From Ga0077555 sp031367895 (GTDB lineage: Bacteria > Pseudomonadota > Alphaproteobacteria > Rhizobiales > Hyphomicrobiaceae), in assembly GCA_031367895.1 (NCBI GenBank), contig JANLQP010000332.1, positions 1-54,918 on the forward strand: a stretch of 54,918 bases of DNA. Reading direction: 5' to 3'. Positions 7,513-15,683 of this stretch are shown here, one piece after another; position 1 is the stretch's first letter; each line of letters begins with the position of its first letter. Position numbers and translations under genes: made by a program. Under the pieces are notes generated by a model. It made no database searches, was not told the DNA's origin, and saw only the letters and a list, made by a program, of their open reading frames with translations.

Positions 7513-8673
7513 ATGCGAGTTTTGCTCCGCTGCTTGGTTAATCCGGTGCGGAATTGTCTGGTGCAATGTTTGAGTGACGATGGCTTGGGGCGGTGGCGCT
7601 TGTGCACGCTGTTGGCGGTGCTTGCCGCCGGTATGGTTGCACCTGAGGCCATGGGCCAGGGTCGGGCCGACGTTGGGACAGAGAAACAGGTGAAGCCCGC
7701 GATCGCGACGACACAAACGTCCAAGACGACGACGTCCAAGACGACGACTGGCGCATTGAAGAAGTCCGAGCGTCCGCGGCAGATCCCCCCGCTGACCCGC
7801 GGCCGGCGCGCGCTGGTGCCGTTCAAGACTGCACCGTTTCCCTATACGGGCGTGGTGCCGGCAACCAGCAAGCCGTTCCTCGACGTTCACCTCGAAAATC
7901 GCAGCGGTCACGCCGCGCGCTCCGGCGAGGTGTTGTGGGCCGACGTCACCTATAGCGATAGCCGCGTGCTGCTCGATCTGCCCGCGGGCTTCAATGCGAA
8001 CCGACGCGGCGTGCTGGTGGTGTTCCTGCATGGCAATGGCGCCACGCTGGAGCGCGATGTCGTCGCGCGCCAACAAGTGCCGCAACAGGCAGCGTCTGCT
8101 GGCATCAACAGCGCTGTGGTCGCCCCGCAGTTCGCAAGCGACGCGGCAGATTCCAGTGCCGGAAAGTTCTGGGCGAAGGACGCGCTCACCGCGTTCCTGG
8201 ACGAGGTCGCGCTGAGCCTCGCGCGCCTCCTCGGTGACGTCCGTGCCAAGCCGCGTTTCGACGCCATGCCGGTTGTGCTCGTTGCTTACAGTGGCGGCTA
8301 CTACCCGCTTTCCTATCTGCTGCATCACGGTGGCTCAGCTGAACGTATTCTCGGCGTCATCGTGCTTGACGGCCTTTACGGCGAGCAGCCGCGCTTTGCC
8401 GACTGGATCGCGCAGCATCCGAAGGCGTTCTTCTTCGTCGGCTATGGCCCCTCCTCGAACGACGGTACGCTAGAGCTGGCCCGCCTTCTGGCCGAGCGCC
8501 GCATTCCAGTCGCGACCATTCTCAGCCCCGATCTCGTTGCCGGCAACGTCACGCTGCTGGCTACGCCGACGACCGTCGTGCACGCGGATTTCGTCAGCAA
8601 GGCCTGGACCGACCGGCCGCTGCGTGACCTGTTGCGGCGGATTCCAGGCTTTCCGCGCCCGTCTAAACCGTGA
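7513..8673 (+). CDS. Secreted alpha/beta-hydrolase-like protein
   Basis: A 386-residue predicted exported hydrolase. A hydrophobic signal segment (LCTLLAVLAAGMVAPEAMGQ) lies near residues 30-50, followed by a low-complexity linker with a perfect 15-base tandem repeat (TSKTTTSKTTT) and a globular domain from about residue 95. LVVFLHGNGA near 175 resembles the strand-3/oxyanion HG motif, and VLVAYSGGYYPLSYLL near 255 is a nucleophile elbow with A-x-S-x-G instead of G-x-S-x-G. A His near VVHADFV at about 360 could complete the triad. The start is uncertain: the n-region before the signal is long and the upstream ribosome site weak, so a GTG or TTG 15-20 codons downstream may be used. Substrate unknown. 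Confidence 0.72.
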   Translation: MRVLLRCLVNPVRNCLVQCLSDDGLGRWRLCTLLAVLAAGMVAPEAMGQGRADVGTEKQVKPAIATTQTSKTTTSKTTTGALKKSERPRQIPPLTRGRRALVPFKTAPFPYTGVVPATSKPFLDVHLENRSGHAARSGEVLWADVTYSDSRVLLDLPAGFNANRRGVLVVFLHGNGATLERDVVARQQVPQQAASAGINSAVVAPQFASDAADSSAGKFWAKDALTAFLDEVALSLARLLGDVRAKPRFDAMPVVLVAYSGGYYPLSYLLHHGGSAERILGVIVLDGLYGEQPRFADWIAQHPKAFFFVGYGPSSNDGTLELARLLAERRIPVATILSPDLVAGNVTLLATPTTVVHADFVSKAWTDRPLRDLLRRIPGFPRPSKP

Positions 8674-8845
8674 TCCGCTTGGCGCCGACTCGCCCCCGCC
8701 TGTAAGGTGCGATCGACGGCATCGATGCACCAGGACCAGGAGACACCACGCAAGCAGCCCAATCGAATTGCGCGCCGGCATCGGGCGGCGAGGCAATGGC
8801 GGAGTTGAAGGCACGGCGCGACCACGCAGCGTTGAGTCGGATCCG

Positions 8846-10015
8846 TCACACGTTCGAAGCCGCCAACTCTGCCGCCAACTGATGCAAGCCAATGCCCTCA
8901 ACGTTGTTCGGCATGTGAACATGCTCATTGCCTGCATAGACAACCAGACGTCGCTGAGGCTTGAGGTCATCGCATGCGATGTGAAAGCCTCGTTCTACTT
9001 TCGGTGACAAGCTCCGTTTGACTTCAATCGCCCAAAGACTTCCGCCCGGAAACTCCAAGAGCAGATCGATCTCCGCGCCGGCAGATGTGCGGAAGTAGAA
9101 CGGTGTCGTCCACGTCGATGCACAGTTGATCAGCGTCTCGATCACAAACCCTTCCCAGCTCGCGCCAATCATTGGGTGGTCGAGCAGCGCCTCGTGCGAG
9201 GGCACGCTGAGCAACGCATGCAAGACACCGCTATCGCGCACATAGATTTTCGGCGTCTTCACCAGCCGCTTGCCGAGATTGGCGTGATACGGTTGTAACC
9301 GGCGCACCAGCAACAGATCGACCAGAAGGTCGATGTAGCGTCCAACCGTCGGAGAGCTGACGCTCAAGCCGGTCGCGAGGCGTGACGCGTTCAACGGCGT
9401 GCCCTGCGCATGCGCCAGCATCGTCCAAAGTCGGCGCAGCGTTTCAGATGGAATGCGCGGATCGAGTGCCGGTATGTCTCGGGTCAGGTAAGTCCGCAGA
9501 AAGTCGCGACGCCAATCGAGACTTCGTAAATCGTCGCGCGCCAGAAAGCTCTGCGGAAAGCCGCCGCGCAGCCAGAGCGTATCGAGCTTGTCCTTCCCGG
9601 ACTCAGTGATATCCAGGGGAGCGAGTTCGCGATAAGCAATGCGGCCAGCAAGGCTCTCTGAAGATTGTCGCAGTAATTTGGCCGACGCCGATCCAAGAAT
9701 GAGGAAACGCCGGTGACGCAGACCCTTGCGTCGGCCCTTGTCGATCAAGCCGCGCAGCGTGCCAAACAGCTCCGGGGCGTTTTGTATCTCGTCGAGGATG
9801 ACGAGCTTGTCGTCATGTGCCTGCAAATACAGGATCGGGTCGGCAAGCTTGTCTCGGTCGGCCGGGTCTTCCAGATCGAGATAGACGGAAGGGCTCGACT
9901 CCGCGATAGCGAGCGCCATGGTTGTCTTGCCAACCTGTCTTGGCCCAAGCAGAGCAACGGCGGCTTGGCTGTCGAGAGTCTCGCGGATCTGGCTCTGGAT
10001 GCGGCGCTCAATCAT
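8846..10015 (-). CDS. AAA-type ATPase with C-terminal DUF4143 domain
   Basis: A 389-residue protein of the AAA_14/DUF4143 family. Walker A is GPRQVGKTT near residue 25, Walker B is LVILDEIQ near 70, and ILGSASAKLLRQSSESLAGR is the conserved sensor/arginine segment. The C-terminal half (LATGLSVSSPTVGRYIDLL, then FYFRTSAGAEIDLLLEF and GSLWAIEVKRS) is DUF4143, which carries a PD-(D/E)xK-like pattern (EID...EVK). I chose ATG 10013-10015 (MIERRIQSQI) because homologs start this way; the frame extends further without similarity. These proteins are often accessory and patchily distributed, and their role is not settled. It is a single gene, convergent with the hydrolase. Confidence 0.88.
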   Translation of the reverse strand: MIERRIQSQIRETLDSQAAVALLGPRQVGKTTMALAIAESSPSVYLDLEDPADRDKLADPILYLQAHDDKLVILDEIQNAPELFGTLRGLIDKGRRKGLRHRRFLILGSASAKLLRQSSESLAGRIAYRELAPLDITESGKDKLDTLWLRGGFPQSFLARDDLRSLDWRRDFLRTYLTRDIPALDPRIPSETLRRLWTMLAHAQGTPLNASRLATGLSVSSPTVGRYIDLLVDLLLVRRLQPYHANLGKRLVKTPKIYVRDSGVLHALLSVPSHEALLDHPMIGASWEGFVIETLINCASTWTTPFYFRTSAGAEIDLLLEFPGGSLWAIEVKRSLSPKVERGFHIACDDLKPQRRLVVYAGNEHVHMPNNVEGIGLHQLAAELAASNV

Positions 10016-10088
10016 CCTTGCATATTTAACATCACGCTTTAAATTTGCAAGGTTCGACGCTGCCCATCCCTCCGTGCCTATGCTGGGC

Positions 10089-10397
10089 CTACACCCCCGG
10101 CTGCAGCGCCTCAACCGCGATGCGCACGCGTGCTTTCTCGTAAGCCGGATCGAGTGCGCCGCGCACCTGACGGAGCAGCGCGACAATCGAAAGCGCCGGC
10201 CGCTGCCGTCGGTCGACCGTCACCATGTAGCGGAACGGCTGCCCTAACGCCGCCCGCTCGATGCGGATCATGCGGCCAAGCCCAATGACGGCGATCGCAC
10301 CGTCTTCACTTCGCGTTGCCCGCGCCAGCACGCGCCACGCGATCAGACTCTGCTCGATCACGCGAAGGATTGCGTCTGAAGGCACCAATTTCGGCAT
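10089..10397 (-). CDS. Conserved-looking small protein of unknown function
   Basis: A 102-residue protein, MPKLVPSDAI to VEALQPGV, that I do not recognise. It is rich in Arg and hydrophobic residues in an alpha/beta pattern (AIAVIGLGRMIRIERA, FRYMVTVDRRQRPALSIVALLRQVRGAL) with no signal or membrane segment. The ATG at 10395-10397 starts it; the longer open frame upstream is the shadow of the hydantoinase and the repeat cluster. It lies downstream of the hydantoinase on the same strand, separated by about 220 bases of palindromic repeats. Codon use matches the neighbours, which supports it being real. Confidence 0.6.
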   Translation of the reverse strand: MPKLVPSDAILRVIEQSLIAWRVLARATRSEDGAIAVIGLGRMIRIERAALGQPFRYMVTVDRRQRPALSIVALLRQVRGALDPAYEKARVRIAVEALQPGV

Positions 10398-10410
10398 GTC
10401 CCGCGTACTC

Positions 10411-10618
10411 GCATCCACGCGCCGGATGCGAAGTGGGCATCCGAAGGCGCAACCAAAAAACACACCGGATGCACGCGCGGTTGCGTAGTGGGCAACCGAA
10501 GCGTGAGCAACGACCGGGCATCCGAAGGCACCACGCGCCGGATGCCCGAAGGGTGGGCATCTGAAGGCGCCACGCACGCGCCGGATGCCCGAAGGGTGGG
10601 CATCTGAAGGCGCCACCA
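10411..10618. repeat. Tandem cluster of palindromic elements after the hydantoinase gene
   Basis: At least four related units occur here. Two perfect 39-base copies (10532-10570 and 10575-10613) repeat at 43-base spacing and share CACGCGCCGGATGCCCGAAG. A shorter copy spans 10416-10450. A variant at 10472-10506 has GGTTGC...GCAACC in place of GGATGC...GCATCC, so both arms changed together. Fragments such as ACCGGATGC (10464-10472) and GGGCATCCGAAGG (10516-10528) fill the rest. The cluster fills the gap between two minus-strand genes. The same element is inside soeB and at 14075-14212 and 52731-52845. Confidence 0.85.
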
Positions 10619-12046
10619 CTAAAGCGCCGGGCCTTTGAGAATTTCGGAGGGTATCTTGCGCTTCAGATACTTGCCGTCCTTCGGGCTCGCGAAATACTGG
10701 CCATTCTCGACCATCACCTTGCCGCGCAGCAGCGTCACAACCGGCCAGGCGAAGATGTCGTGTCCCTCCCAGGGCGTGTAGTCGGTCTCGTGCAGGTCGG
10801 AGGCCGTAACCTTGCCGCGCTTGCCCGGATCGAGGATCGTGATGTCGGCATCGCTGCCGGCCGCGATCGCGCCCTTGCGCGGGTAAAGCCCCATGATCTT
10901 CGCGGCATTGGTGGAGACGAGATCGACGTACTGCGGCAACGAATAACCGCGGCGCACCACCATCTCCGTGTACATGACGCCAAGCCGCGGCTCGACACCG
11001 GAGTTGCCGCCGGTCGTGTTGTCGATGCGGTCGCCGAGTGTCTTGTCCTTCAGAGTGCAGCACAGCTCGTCCGTCGCCACGCAATTGATGCTGCCATCGA
11101 GCGTGCCGTCCCAGAGCGCCTTCTGGTCGGCCTTCGACTTGAGCGAGGGATAGGTGTGGTACATCTGCCCGTTCGGACGCTTGTAGTCCTCTTCCGAGAA
11201 CAGCATGTACTGGTGCAGCGTCTCGCCGTAGATCGGTAGCCCCTTGGCGCGGGCCTCGCGGATGGCGGTGACGCCGGTGGCAGCCGACACGTGCATCATG
11301 TAGAGCGCGGTGCCGGGCACGCTTTCAGCTAGTCGCAACACGCGGCGGAAGCTCAAGTCTTCCGACAGCTGGTTGTGCGCCAGCGCCAGATGCTCGAAGC
11401 CGACGCGACCCTCGCGGATCAGCTTGGCGTACATGTGCATGACGATGTCGTTGTCCTCGGCGTGGATGACGCCGAGGCCGCCGTTGCGGGCGAGCACCTG
11501 GAACGCCTCCCAGATGTCGCCGAAGTCGATCATGCGGCCGTGCCGCGAGGGGAGAATGTTGGTCGTGAAGATCTTGAGGCTCGGATAGCCGGCCTGAATC
11601 GCCTCCGCCAGCTGGCCTGAGAACTCCGGCGGCGGCTCGGAATGCAGCATGATGTGGTAGGCCCAGTCGCACGGGCTTTTCCCGACGAAGTCGAGGTCGC
11701 GCGATTCGATCGCCTGCAGTGCCGTCTGCTTCTCGCGCCAGTAGGCGAAATCGATGAACGTCGTCGTGCCGCCGTAGAGCGCAGCCTTGCCGACCTGCTC
11801 GGGGCCAGCGGTCGTCAGCGGCGAGCCGTCCGGCTTGATCCAGGTGTGATGCAAATGGACGTGTGGATCGATACCGCCTGGCATCACAATCTTTCCCGCA
11901 GCGTCGATCTCGCGCTTCGCCGACTGGCCGGGGAACGTGCCCGGCCGCGCGACGGCTGCGATCGTCTCGCCCTGAATTGCAACGTCAGCCTTCACGACGC
12001 CTTGCGGCGTCACCACGTCACCGCCACGAATGATGAGATCGAGCAT
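10619..12046 (-). CDS. Dihydropyrimidinase / D-hydantoinase family amidohydrolase
   Basis: A 475-residue cytoplasmic cyclic amidohydrolase that opens hydantoin or dihydropyrimidine rings to N-carbamoyl amino acids. Metal ligands of the amidohydrolase fold are visible: GIDPHVHLHH near residue 60, the Lys in PSLKIFTTN near 155 that is normally carbamylated, GVIHAEDND near 195, MMHVSAATG near 248, and an Asp in NCVATDELCC near 325. The C-terminal DADITILDPGKRGKV small beta domain is complete, so the length is normal. The formamidase gene upstream on the same strand (after 113 bases with a palindrome) suggests a shared role in amide or ureide nitrogen use, but no carbamoylase or transporter is adjacent. 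Hydantoinase versus dihydropyrimidinase cannot be separated by eye. Confidence 0.9.
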   Translation of the reverse strand: MLDLIIRGGDVVTPQGVVKADVAIQGETIAAVARPGTFPGQSAKREIDAAGKIVMPGGIDPHVHLHHTWIKPDGSPLTTAGPEQVGKAALYGGTTTFIDFAYWREKQTALQAIESRDLDFVGKSPCDWAYHIMLHSEPPPEFSGQLAEAIQAGYPSLKIFTTNILPSRHGRMIDFGDIWEAFQVLARNGGLGVIHAEDNDIVMHMYAKLIREGRVGFEHLALAHNQLSEDLSFRRVLRLAESVPGTALYMMHVSAATGVTAIREARAKGLPIYGETLHQYMLFSEEDYKRPNGQMYHTYPSLKSKADQKALWDGTLDGSINCVATDELCCTLKDKTLGDRIDNTTGGNSGVEPRLGVMYTEMVVRRGYSLPQYVDLVSTNAAKIMGLYPRKGAIAAGSDADITILDPGKRGKVTASDLHETDYTPWEGHDIFAWPVVTLLRGKVMVENGQYFASPKDGKYLKRKIPSEILKGPAL

Positions 12047-12127
12047 CAGTTCCCCCGCATGCCTTGAGCCGCCGTCACTGCAGTCTACAGCCTATGCGCC
12101 AGCGGCGGCCTTGCGCAACGGGGACGT

Positions 12128-12155
12128 CGGGGTCAGATCCATGGGTCTGACCCCG
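12128..12155. repeat. GGGTCAGA-CC-GGTCTGACCC palindrome between the formamidase and hydantoinase genes
   Basis: Arms of 13 bases (12128-12140 and 12143-12155) pair with one mismatch around a 2-base centre. It begins 4 bases after the formamidase stop, where a terminator would sit, but has no U-tract. It belongs to the same family as 7063-7087 and 42382-42409. Confidence 0.75.
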
Positions 12156-12159
12156 ACCC

Positions 12160-13101
12160 TCACGACAGATAGTGCTTCTCGAGCATACAGTGGCAGCCGT
12201 TGTTGCCATTGACGAGTTGCGTTACGCGCAAGTCGGCAGCCAGACTGCAGAGCATGTAGGCATCCTCGCGCGACAGGTTTTTCCGCTCGCAAATGAGAGC
12301 GATCATCTCGCGCAACGCGATTTTGGCGGCCTGATCTAGATCCGGATCGAACGCCATCGTGATCTGGTGCGTCGGCGTTTCGGCGCGCGGCCAGCGGAGC
12401 TTCTGTCCCTTCTTCAATGTGAGGCGGAACGTACCGGTCAGCGCCGTCTCGATGGCCGTGACGCAGACCTCGCCGTCGCCTTGCGCACCGTGACCGTCGC
12501 CGCACGAGAAGTTGGCGCCGGGCACATGTACAGGGAGTTGCAACTTGGTACCGGCGACCAACTCCTTCAGGTCGAGGTTGCCGCCGTGCTGGCGCGGCGG
12601 CAACGACGAGATCATGCTCCAGGCCGGCGGCGGCGCCACGCCCATGACGCCGAAGAAGGGCCGCAGCGGGATCTCCGCGCCCCACGAGAGTTTGCCGACC
12701 ATCCGTTTCAGATCCATGGGGATGTGGACGATGCGGACATCGTCGAACTCGCCCGGCAGCGCGCCGGCGAGCGGGCGGATGGCGTTGTAGCCCCAGTCCT
12801 GGCGGCACTCGATCTTCTCGATGTCGATCTCGAGCGTATCGCCGGGCATGGCACCCTTGATCGCGACCGGGCCGGTGAGCAAATGCCCCGGCAACTTCCG
12901 CGGCACCTTGGCGTGGATCTCGGGCAATTCCGGCGGCAGCTTGAAGCCCGTGCCCGGCCCCGGCATCACGTCGGGCGCACCGGAAAGCGTCTCAATTGTA
13001 ATGCGGTCGCCGCTGTCGATCGTCATGACTGACGGCACGCTGGCATCGAAATAGCCCCAGTGCACAGTGTCGACGGTCGATTTCAGTAAGTGCGATTTCA
13101 T
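12160..13101 (-). CDS. Acetamidase/formamidase family protein (FmdA/AmdA)
   Basis: A 313-residue zinc-type amidase that releases ammonia from short amides such as formamide or acetamide. Family marks include HWGYFDASVPSV near the start, GPVAIKGAMPGDTLEIDIEKI near residue 95, the FFGVMGVAPP segment near 155, GGNLDLKEL near 180, and HVPGANFSCGDGHGAQGDGEV near 200, which carries the conserved H/D metal residues. The length matches small members of the family. I start it at ATG 13099-13101 (MKSHLLKST); an ATG three codons earlier is equally possible as neither has a strong ribosome site. It probably supplies nitrogen with the downstream hydantoinase, which is inference from position. Confidence 0.88.
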   Translation of the reverse strand: MKSHLLKSTVDTVHWGYFDASVPSVMTIDSGDRITIETLSGAPDVMPGPGTGFKLPPELPEIHAKVPRKLPGHLLTGPVAIKGAMPGDTLEIDIEKIECRQDWGYNAIRPLAGALPGEFDDVRIVHIPMDLKRMVGKLSWGAEIPLRPFFGVMGVAPPPAWSMISSLPPRQHGGNLDLKELVAGTKLQLPVHVPGANFSCGDGHGAQGDGEVCVTAIETALTGTFRLTLKKGQKLRWPRAETPTHQITMAFDPDLDQAAKIALREMIALICERKNLSREDAYMLCSLAADLRVTQLVNGNNGCHCMLEKHYLS

Positions 13102-13311
13102 AGGTGGCATCCGGTCCAGCTTGCAGGGACTTCGGTCGAAGGTGGCTGCGAACCCTGCGCGGCGCAAGTCCAAAGAACAGTCTCGCTGCCTGTCAACGCT
13201 CCGCATCGATCGGCATGTTGCACTGCACGGCTAAAATGAGAGGTTGGGTTGCGCTGGCTTGCGATCAGGTGGAACGTTGGACACTGGGCTGGACCATCAA
13301 CGGAGGAAACG

Positions 13312-14055
13312 ATGAAAAAGCGCGTTGCATTGATCACGGGCGGCATGGGCGGGCTCGGCGAGACGATTTCGACCAAGATGGTGGATGCCGGCTACACGGT
13401 TGCCGTTACGTTTTCGCCGTCGAATAAGACTTCGGATAAGTGGCTCGCCGACATGAAAGAGCGCGGTTACGAGTTCCGCGCGTATCCCTGCGACGTCGCG
13501 AGCTACGAGTCCTGCGAGGCGTGCTGTGCGCAGATTGTGAAGGACCTCGGTGTCATCGACATTCTCGTCAACAATGCCGGCATCACCAAGGACATGACGT
13601 TCAAGCGCATGACCAAGGCCGACTGGGACGCGGTGATCCACACCAATCTCGACAGCGCCTTCAACATGGCGAAGCAGGTGCACGAGGGTATGATGGAGCG
13701 GAGTTGGGGGCGCATCATCAATGTGTCGTCGGTCAACGGCTCGAAAGGCGCGTTCGGACAGACCAACTATGCTGCCGCCAAATCCGGCATGCACGGATTC
13801 ACGAAATCACTGGCCCTCGAGTCGGCCCGGAAAGGCGTGACCGTCAATACGATTTCGCCCGGCTACATCGGCACCAAGATGGTGACCGCCATTCCGCAGA
13901 ACGTGCTCGAGGGCAAGATCATACCGCAAATTCCGCTGAACCGGCTCGGCAAGCCAGAGGAGATCGCGGGCCTCATCATCTATCTCTGCTCCGAGGAGGC
14001 CGCTTTCGTCACCGGCGCCAATATCGCCATCAACGGCGGCCAGCATATGCAGTGA
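13312..14055 (+). CDS. phaB: Acetoacetyl-CoA reductase (NADPH), PHB synthesis
   Basis: Reduces acetoacetyl-CoA to (R)-3-hydroxybutyryl-CoA, the second step of polyhydroxybutyrate synthesis. A 247-residue short-chain dehydrogenase with the nucleotide motif TGGMGGLG, NNAG near residue 87, the catalytic Ser in INVSSVNGSKGAFGQ and Tyr/Lys in TNYAAAKSGMHG. The segment VNTISPGYIGTKMVTAIP and the C-terminus ANIAINGGQHMQ are diagnostic of PhaB rather than FabG. A strong GGAGG sits 6 bases before ATG 13312, so longer upstream starts are rejected. No phaA or phaC is adjacent; the gene is alone here, divergent from the formamidase. Confidence 0.93.
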   Translation: MKKRVALITGGMGGLGETISTKMVDAGYTVAVTFSPSNKTSDKWLADMKERGYEFRAYPCDVASYESCEACCAQIVKDLGVIDILVNNAGITKDMTFKRMTKADWDAVIHTNLDSAFNMAKQVHEGMMERSWGRIINVSSVNGSKGAFGQTNYAAAKSGMHGFTKSLALESARKGVTVNTISPGYIGTKMVTAIPQNVLEGKIIPQIPLNRLGKPEEIAGLIIYLCSEEAAFVTGANIAINGGQHMQ

Positions 14056-14074
14056 TGCTTGCGCCGTTTTTTCT

Positions 14075-14212
14075 CGCGCCTTCGGATGCCATCCTGATGG
14101 AGCCGAGCTACGCTCGGACGCCTCCGGCGCATCCGGCGCGTGAATACGGACGGCTCGATTCCGTGAGTTCGCCGTATCCACGCGCCGGTTGGCACTGGGC
14201 AACCGGAGGCAC
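14075..14212. repeat. Palindromic element pair between phaB and the TM1410-like gene
   Basis: The whole gap between the two convergent genes is built of the dispersed element. The first unit, 14075-14142, runs from CGCGCCTTCGGATGCC to GCATCCGGCGCGTG and contains an extra perfect hairpin, CCGAGC-TAC-GCTCGG (14103-14117). The second unit, 14179-14212, is the variant with GGTTG...CAACC arms. It may serve as a bidirectional stem-loop terminator. Confidence 0.8.
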
Positions 14213-14225
14213 AACTAAAAATTAC

Positions 14226-15362
14226 CTAATAATCCTTGCCGGGGACCCAGAGCGAACCCAAGTCGCGGGGGGCGATGTAGGGGATGAACCCCTCGCCCTC
14301 GATGCGGCGCTTGGCGTCGGCTTTCTTGGTGTCGACTGTCAGATAGTCGACGACGAAGACCGGGCGGCCAGCCCCTTTGACCGCTTTCAGATGTCCGAGC
14401 GATTCGCGCACGGCTTCCGGCTTGTTGGCGTTCTGGCTGTGGTCGGCGCCGTAGAACAGGTCTTCCTTCGCGATCGCATCGATCGTCTCCATCATCTTTG
14501 GCTGACGGACCAGTTCCTCGGCGTTCTGCAGGATGACCAGGAAGTTCGGGTTGCGCTTGCGCGCATGCGCGGCGAGGCGGGCGACGAACTCGACCATTTT
14601 TTTCGCGCTGTCGGGGCAGGCCTTCGCCACTTCGGCTTCGGCATAGGCGTCAACCCGATCCAAATAGATCCCGTCGAAGCCGAGCTCGATCAGACGATAG
14701 AGTGGTGACGGATCGATGGCGTTGTAGACATTGCGTCCATCATCGTCGCCGAGGATCGTACGCTGCCAGCCCCCGTCGCAGAACTTGATGACGCGATTGC
14801 CCTTCCACTGCGGGTTCTCGTGCAGCAGCCAGTCTGGCGCGTCTTCGGTCATGTATTCGGCGGTGAAATAGTCGGAGCGGTAATCCTCCGCCTCGCCGAT
14901 CGACAGATACGAGACGATGAGACGCCGCCCGCCATTCGGCTTCTTCTTCAGAGCCGCGACCTCTTCGGGCAGGAAGTGGCGGCGTGCGATGTGGCCCGTC
15001 GTTGCATCGGCGACAATGAGATCGAATGGCGAGCGCGCGGCCTCGTCGACCTTCATGCCGTTGAGCTGATAGCCCCAGCTTTTTGCCGCGTTGATGAGAC
15101 GGAGACGCTCGGCCTGTGCAGCCGGGTTGGGTTGGGCCGCTGTCGCGGACGGGCGCGCGTTGGGAGGCGTTGGAACGGCTTTCACAGGTCTCGCCGCTGG
15201 TCGAGGCTCCCCCGGCTTGCCCGGCGCCGCAGGACTGGTCGGGATTTCGTCCGGCCGGGCTGCATGCGCAGCAACGGCCAAAAGGCCGGTAAGCGCGCAT
15301 GAAGCTGCTACCAGCCCGAAGCACTGCAACAATCCGGCGGACCGATGACGCCAGAACGGCAT
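14226..15362 (-). CDS. Secreted TM1410/MJ1477-type putative glycoside hydrolase (GH114-like)
   Basis: A 378-residue exported protein with a TIM-barrel domain of the TM1410/GH114 group (related to endo-alpha-1,4-polygalactosaminidase). A signal peptide (LVAASCALTGLLAVAAHA, residues about 17-34) is followed by a Pro/Ala-rich linker to about residue 80. The barrel shows WGYQLNG near 95, FDLIVAD near 113, LIVSYLSIGEAEDYR near 150, FDGIYLDRVDAY near 230 with the likely catalytic acids, and VILQNAEEL near 275. Enzyme activity in this subgroup is poorly known; a role in cleaving amino-sugar polymers of capsule or biofilm is possible. The next gene upstream on the same strand is a paralogue. Confidence 0.82.
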   Translation of the reverse strand: MPFWRHRSAGLLQCFGLVAASCALTGLLAVAAHAARPDEIPTSPAAPGKPGEPRPAARPVKAVPTPPNARPSATAAQPNPAAQAERLRLINAAKSWGYQLNGMKVDEAARSPFDLIVADATTGHIARRHFLPEEVAALKKKPNGGRRLIVSYLSIGEAEDYRSDYFTAEYMTEDAPDWLLHENPQWKGNRVIKFCDGGWQRTILGDDDGRNVYNAIDPSPLYRLIELGFDGIYLDRVDAYAEAEVAKACPDSAKKMVEFVARLAAHARKRNPNFLVILQNAEELVRQPKMMETIDAIAKEDLFYGADHSQNANKPEAVRESLGHLKAVKGAGRPVFVVDYLTVDTKKADAKRRIEGEGFIPYIAPRDLGSLWVPGKDY

Positions 15363-15506
15363 GGCACTCGCTACTCCCGAGTGGGGACAAGACAGGAGAC
15401 AAAGCCCTACCGGGCAAACCTTTAGACTGCGTTAAGCTTGTCGCCCTGCTGTGCAGCAGAATTGTGGCTGCGTCGGATCGGGGGCAGTCCCAAGCAGACG
15501 TGTAAC

Positions 15507-15655
15507 TCCGGAGCGAACGGGCCGAGGCGGTCCGATGTGCCGAGAGAACACGCCCGAGAGGTCCGACAACTGAAGCATACGGCTTCTCGTGACGTCGGAC
15601 TTCGCCCGTGAACCGTTGCAGCAAAAATCGGCCGCGAGGGCCGGTTCACTCCGAC
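15507..15655. mobile_element. MITE-like element, copy 1
   Basis: A 149-base non-coding block whose ends form an imperfect inverted repeat: CGGAGCGAACGGGCC on the left (from 15509) and GGCCGGTTCACTCCGACC on the right (15639-15656). It shares both ends and the inner GTCGGACTTC and CGGTCCGA motifs with the block at 54103-54245. It lies in the 321-base gap between the two TM1410-like genes. There is no open reading frame. The nature (MITE or other non-autonomous element) is inferred from the terminal repeats and repetition only. Confidence 0.55.
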
Positions 15656-15683
15656 CTCCCCGCCACCCGACCCACGCGATGGC

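Noticed and set aside
7721..7750. Tandem 15-base repeat in the hydrolase gene
   Set aside because: Only two copies, coding for TSKTTT in a linker; not a separate element.
10411..10618. Tandem repeats as a possible CRISPR array
   Set aside because: Units are near contiguous, palindromic over their whole length and not separated by unique spacers of constant size; no cas genes.
13440..14708. Forward 422-codon open frame
   Set aside because: Overlaps phaB in another frame and runs through the repeats and the antisense of the TM1410-like gene.
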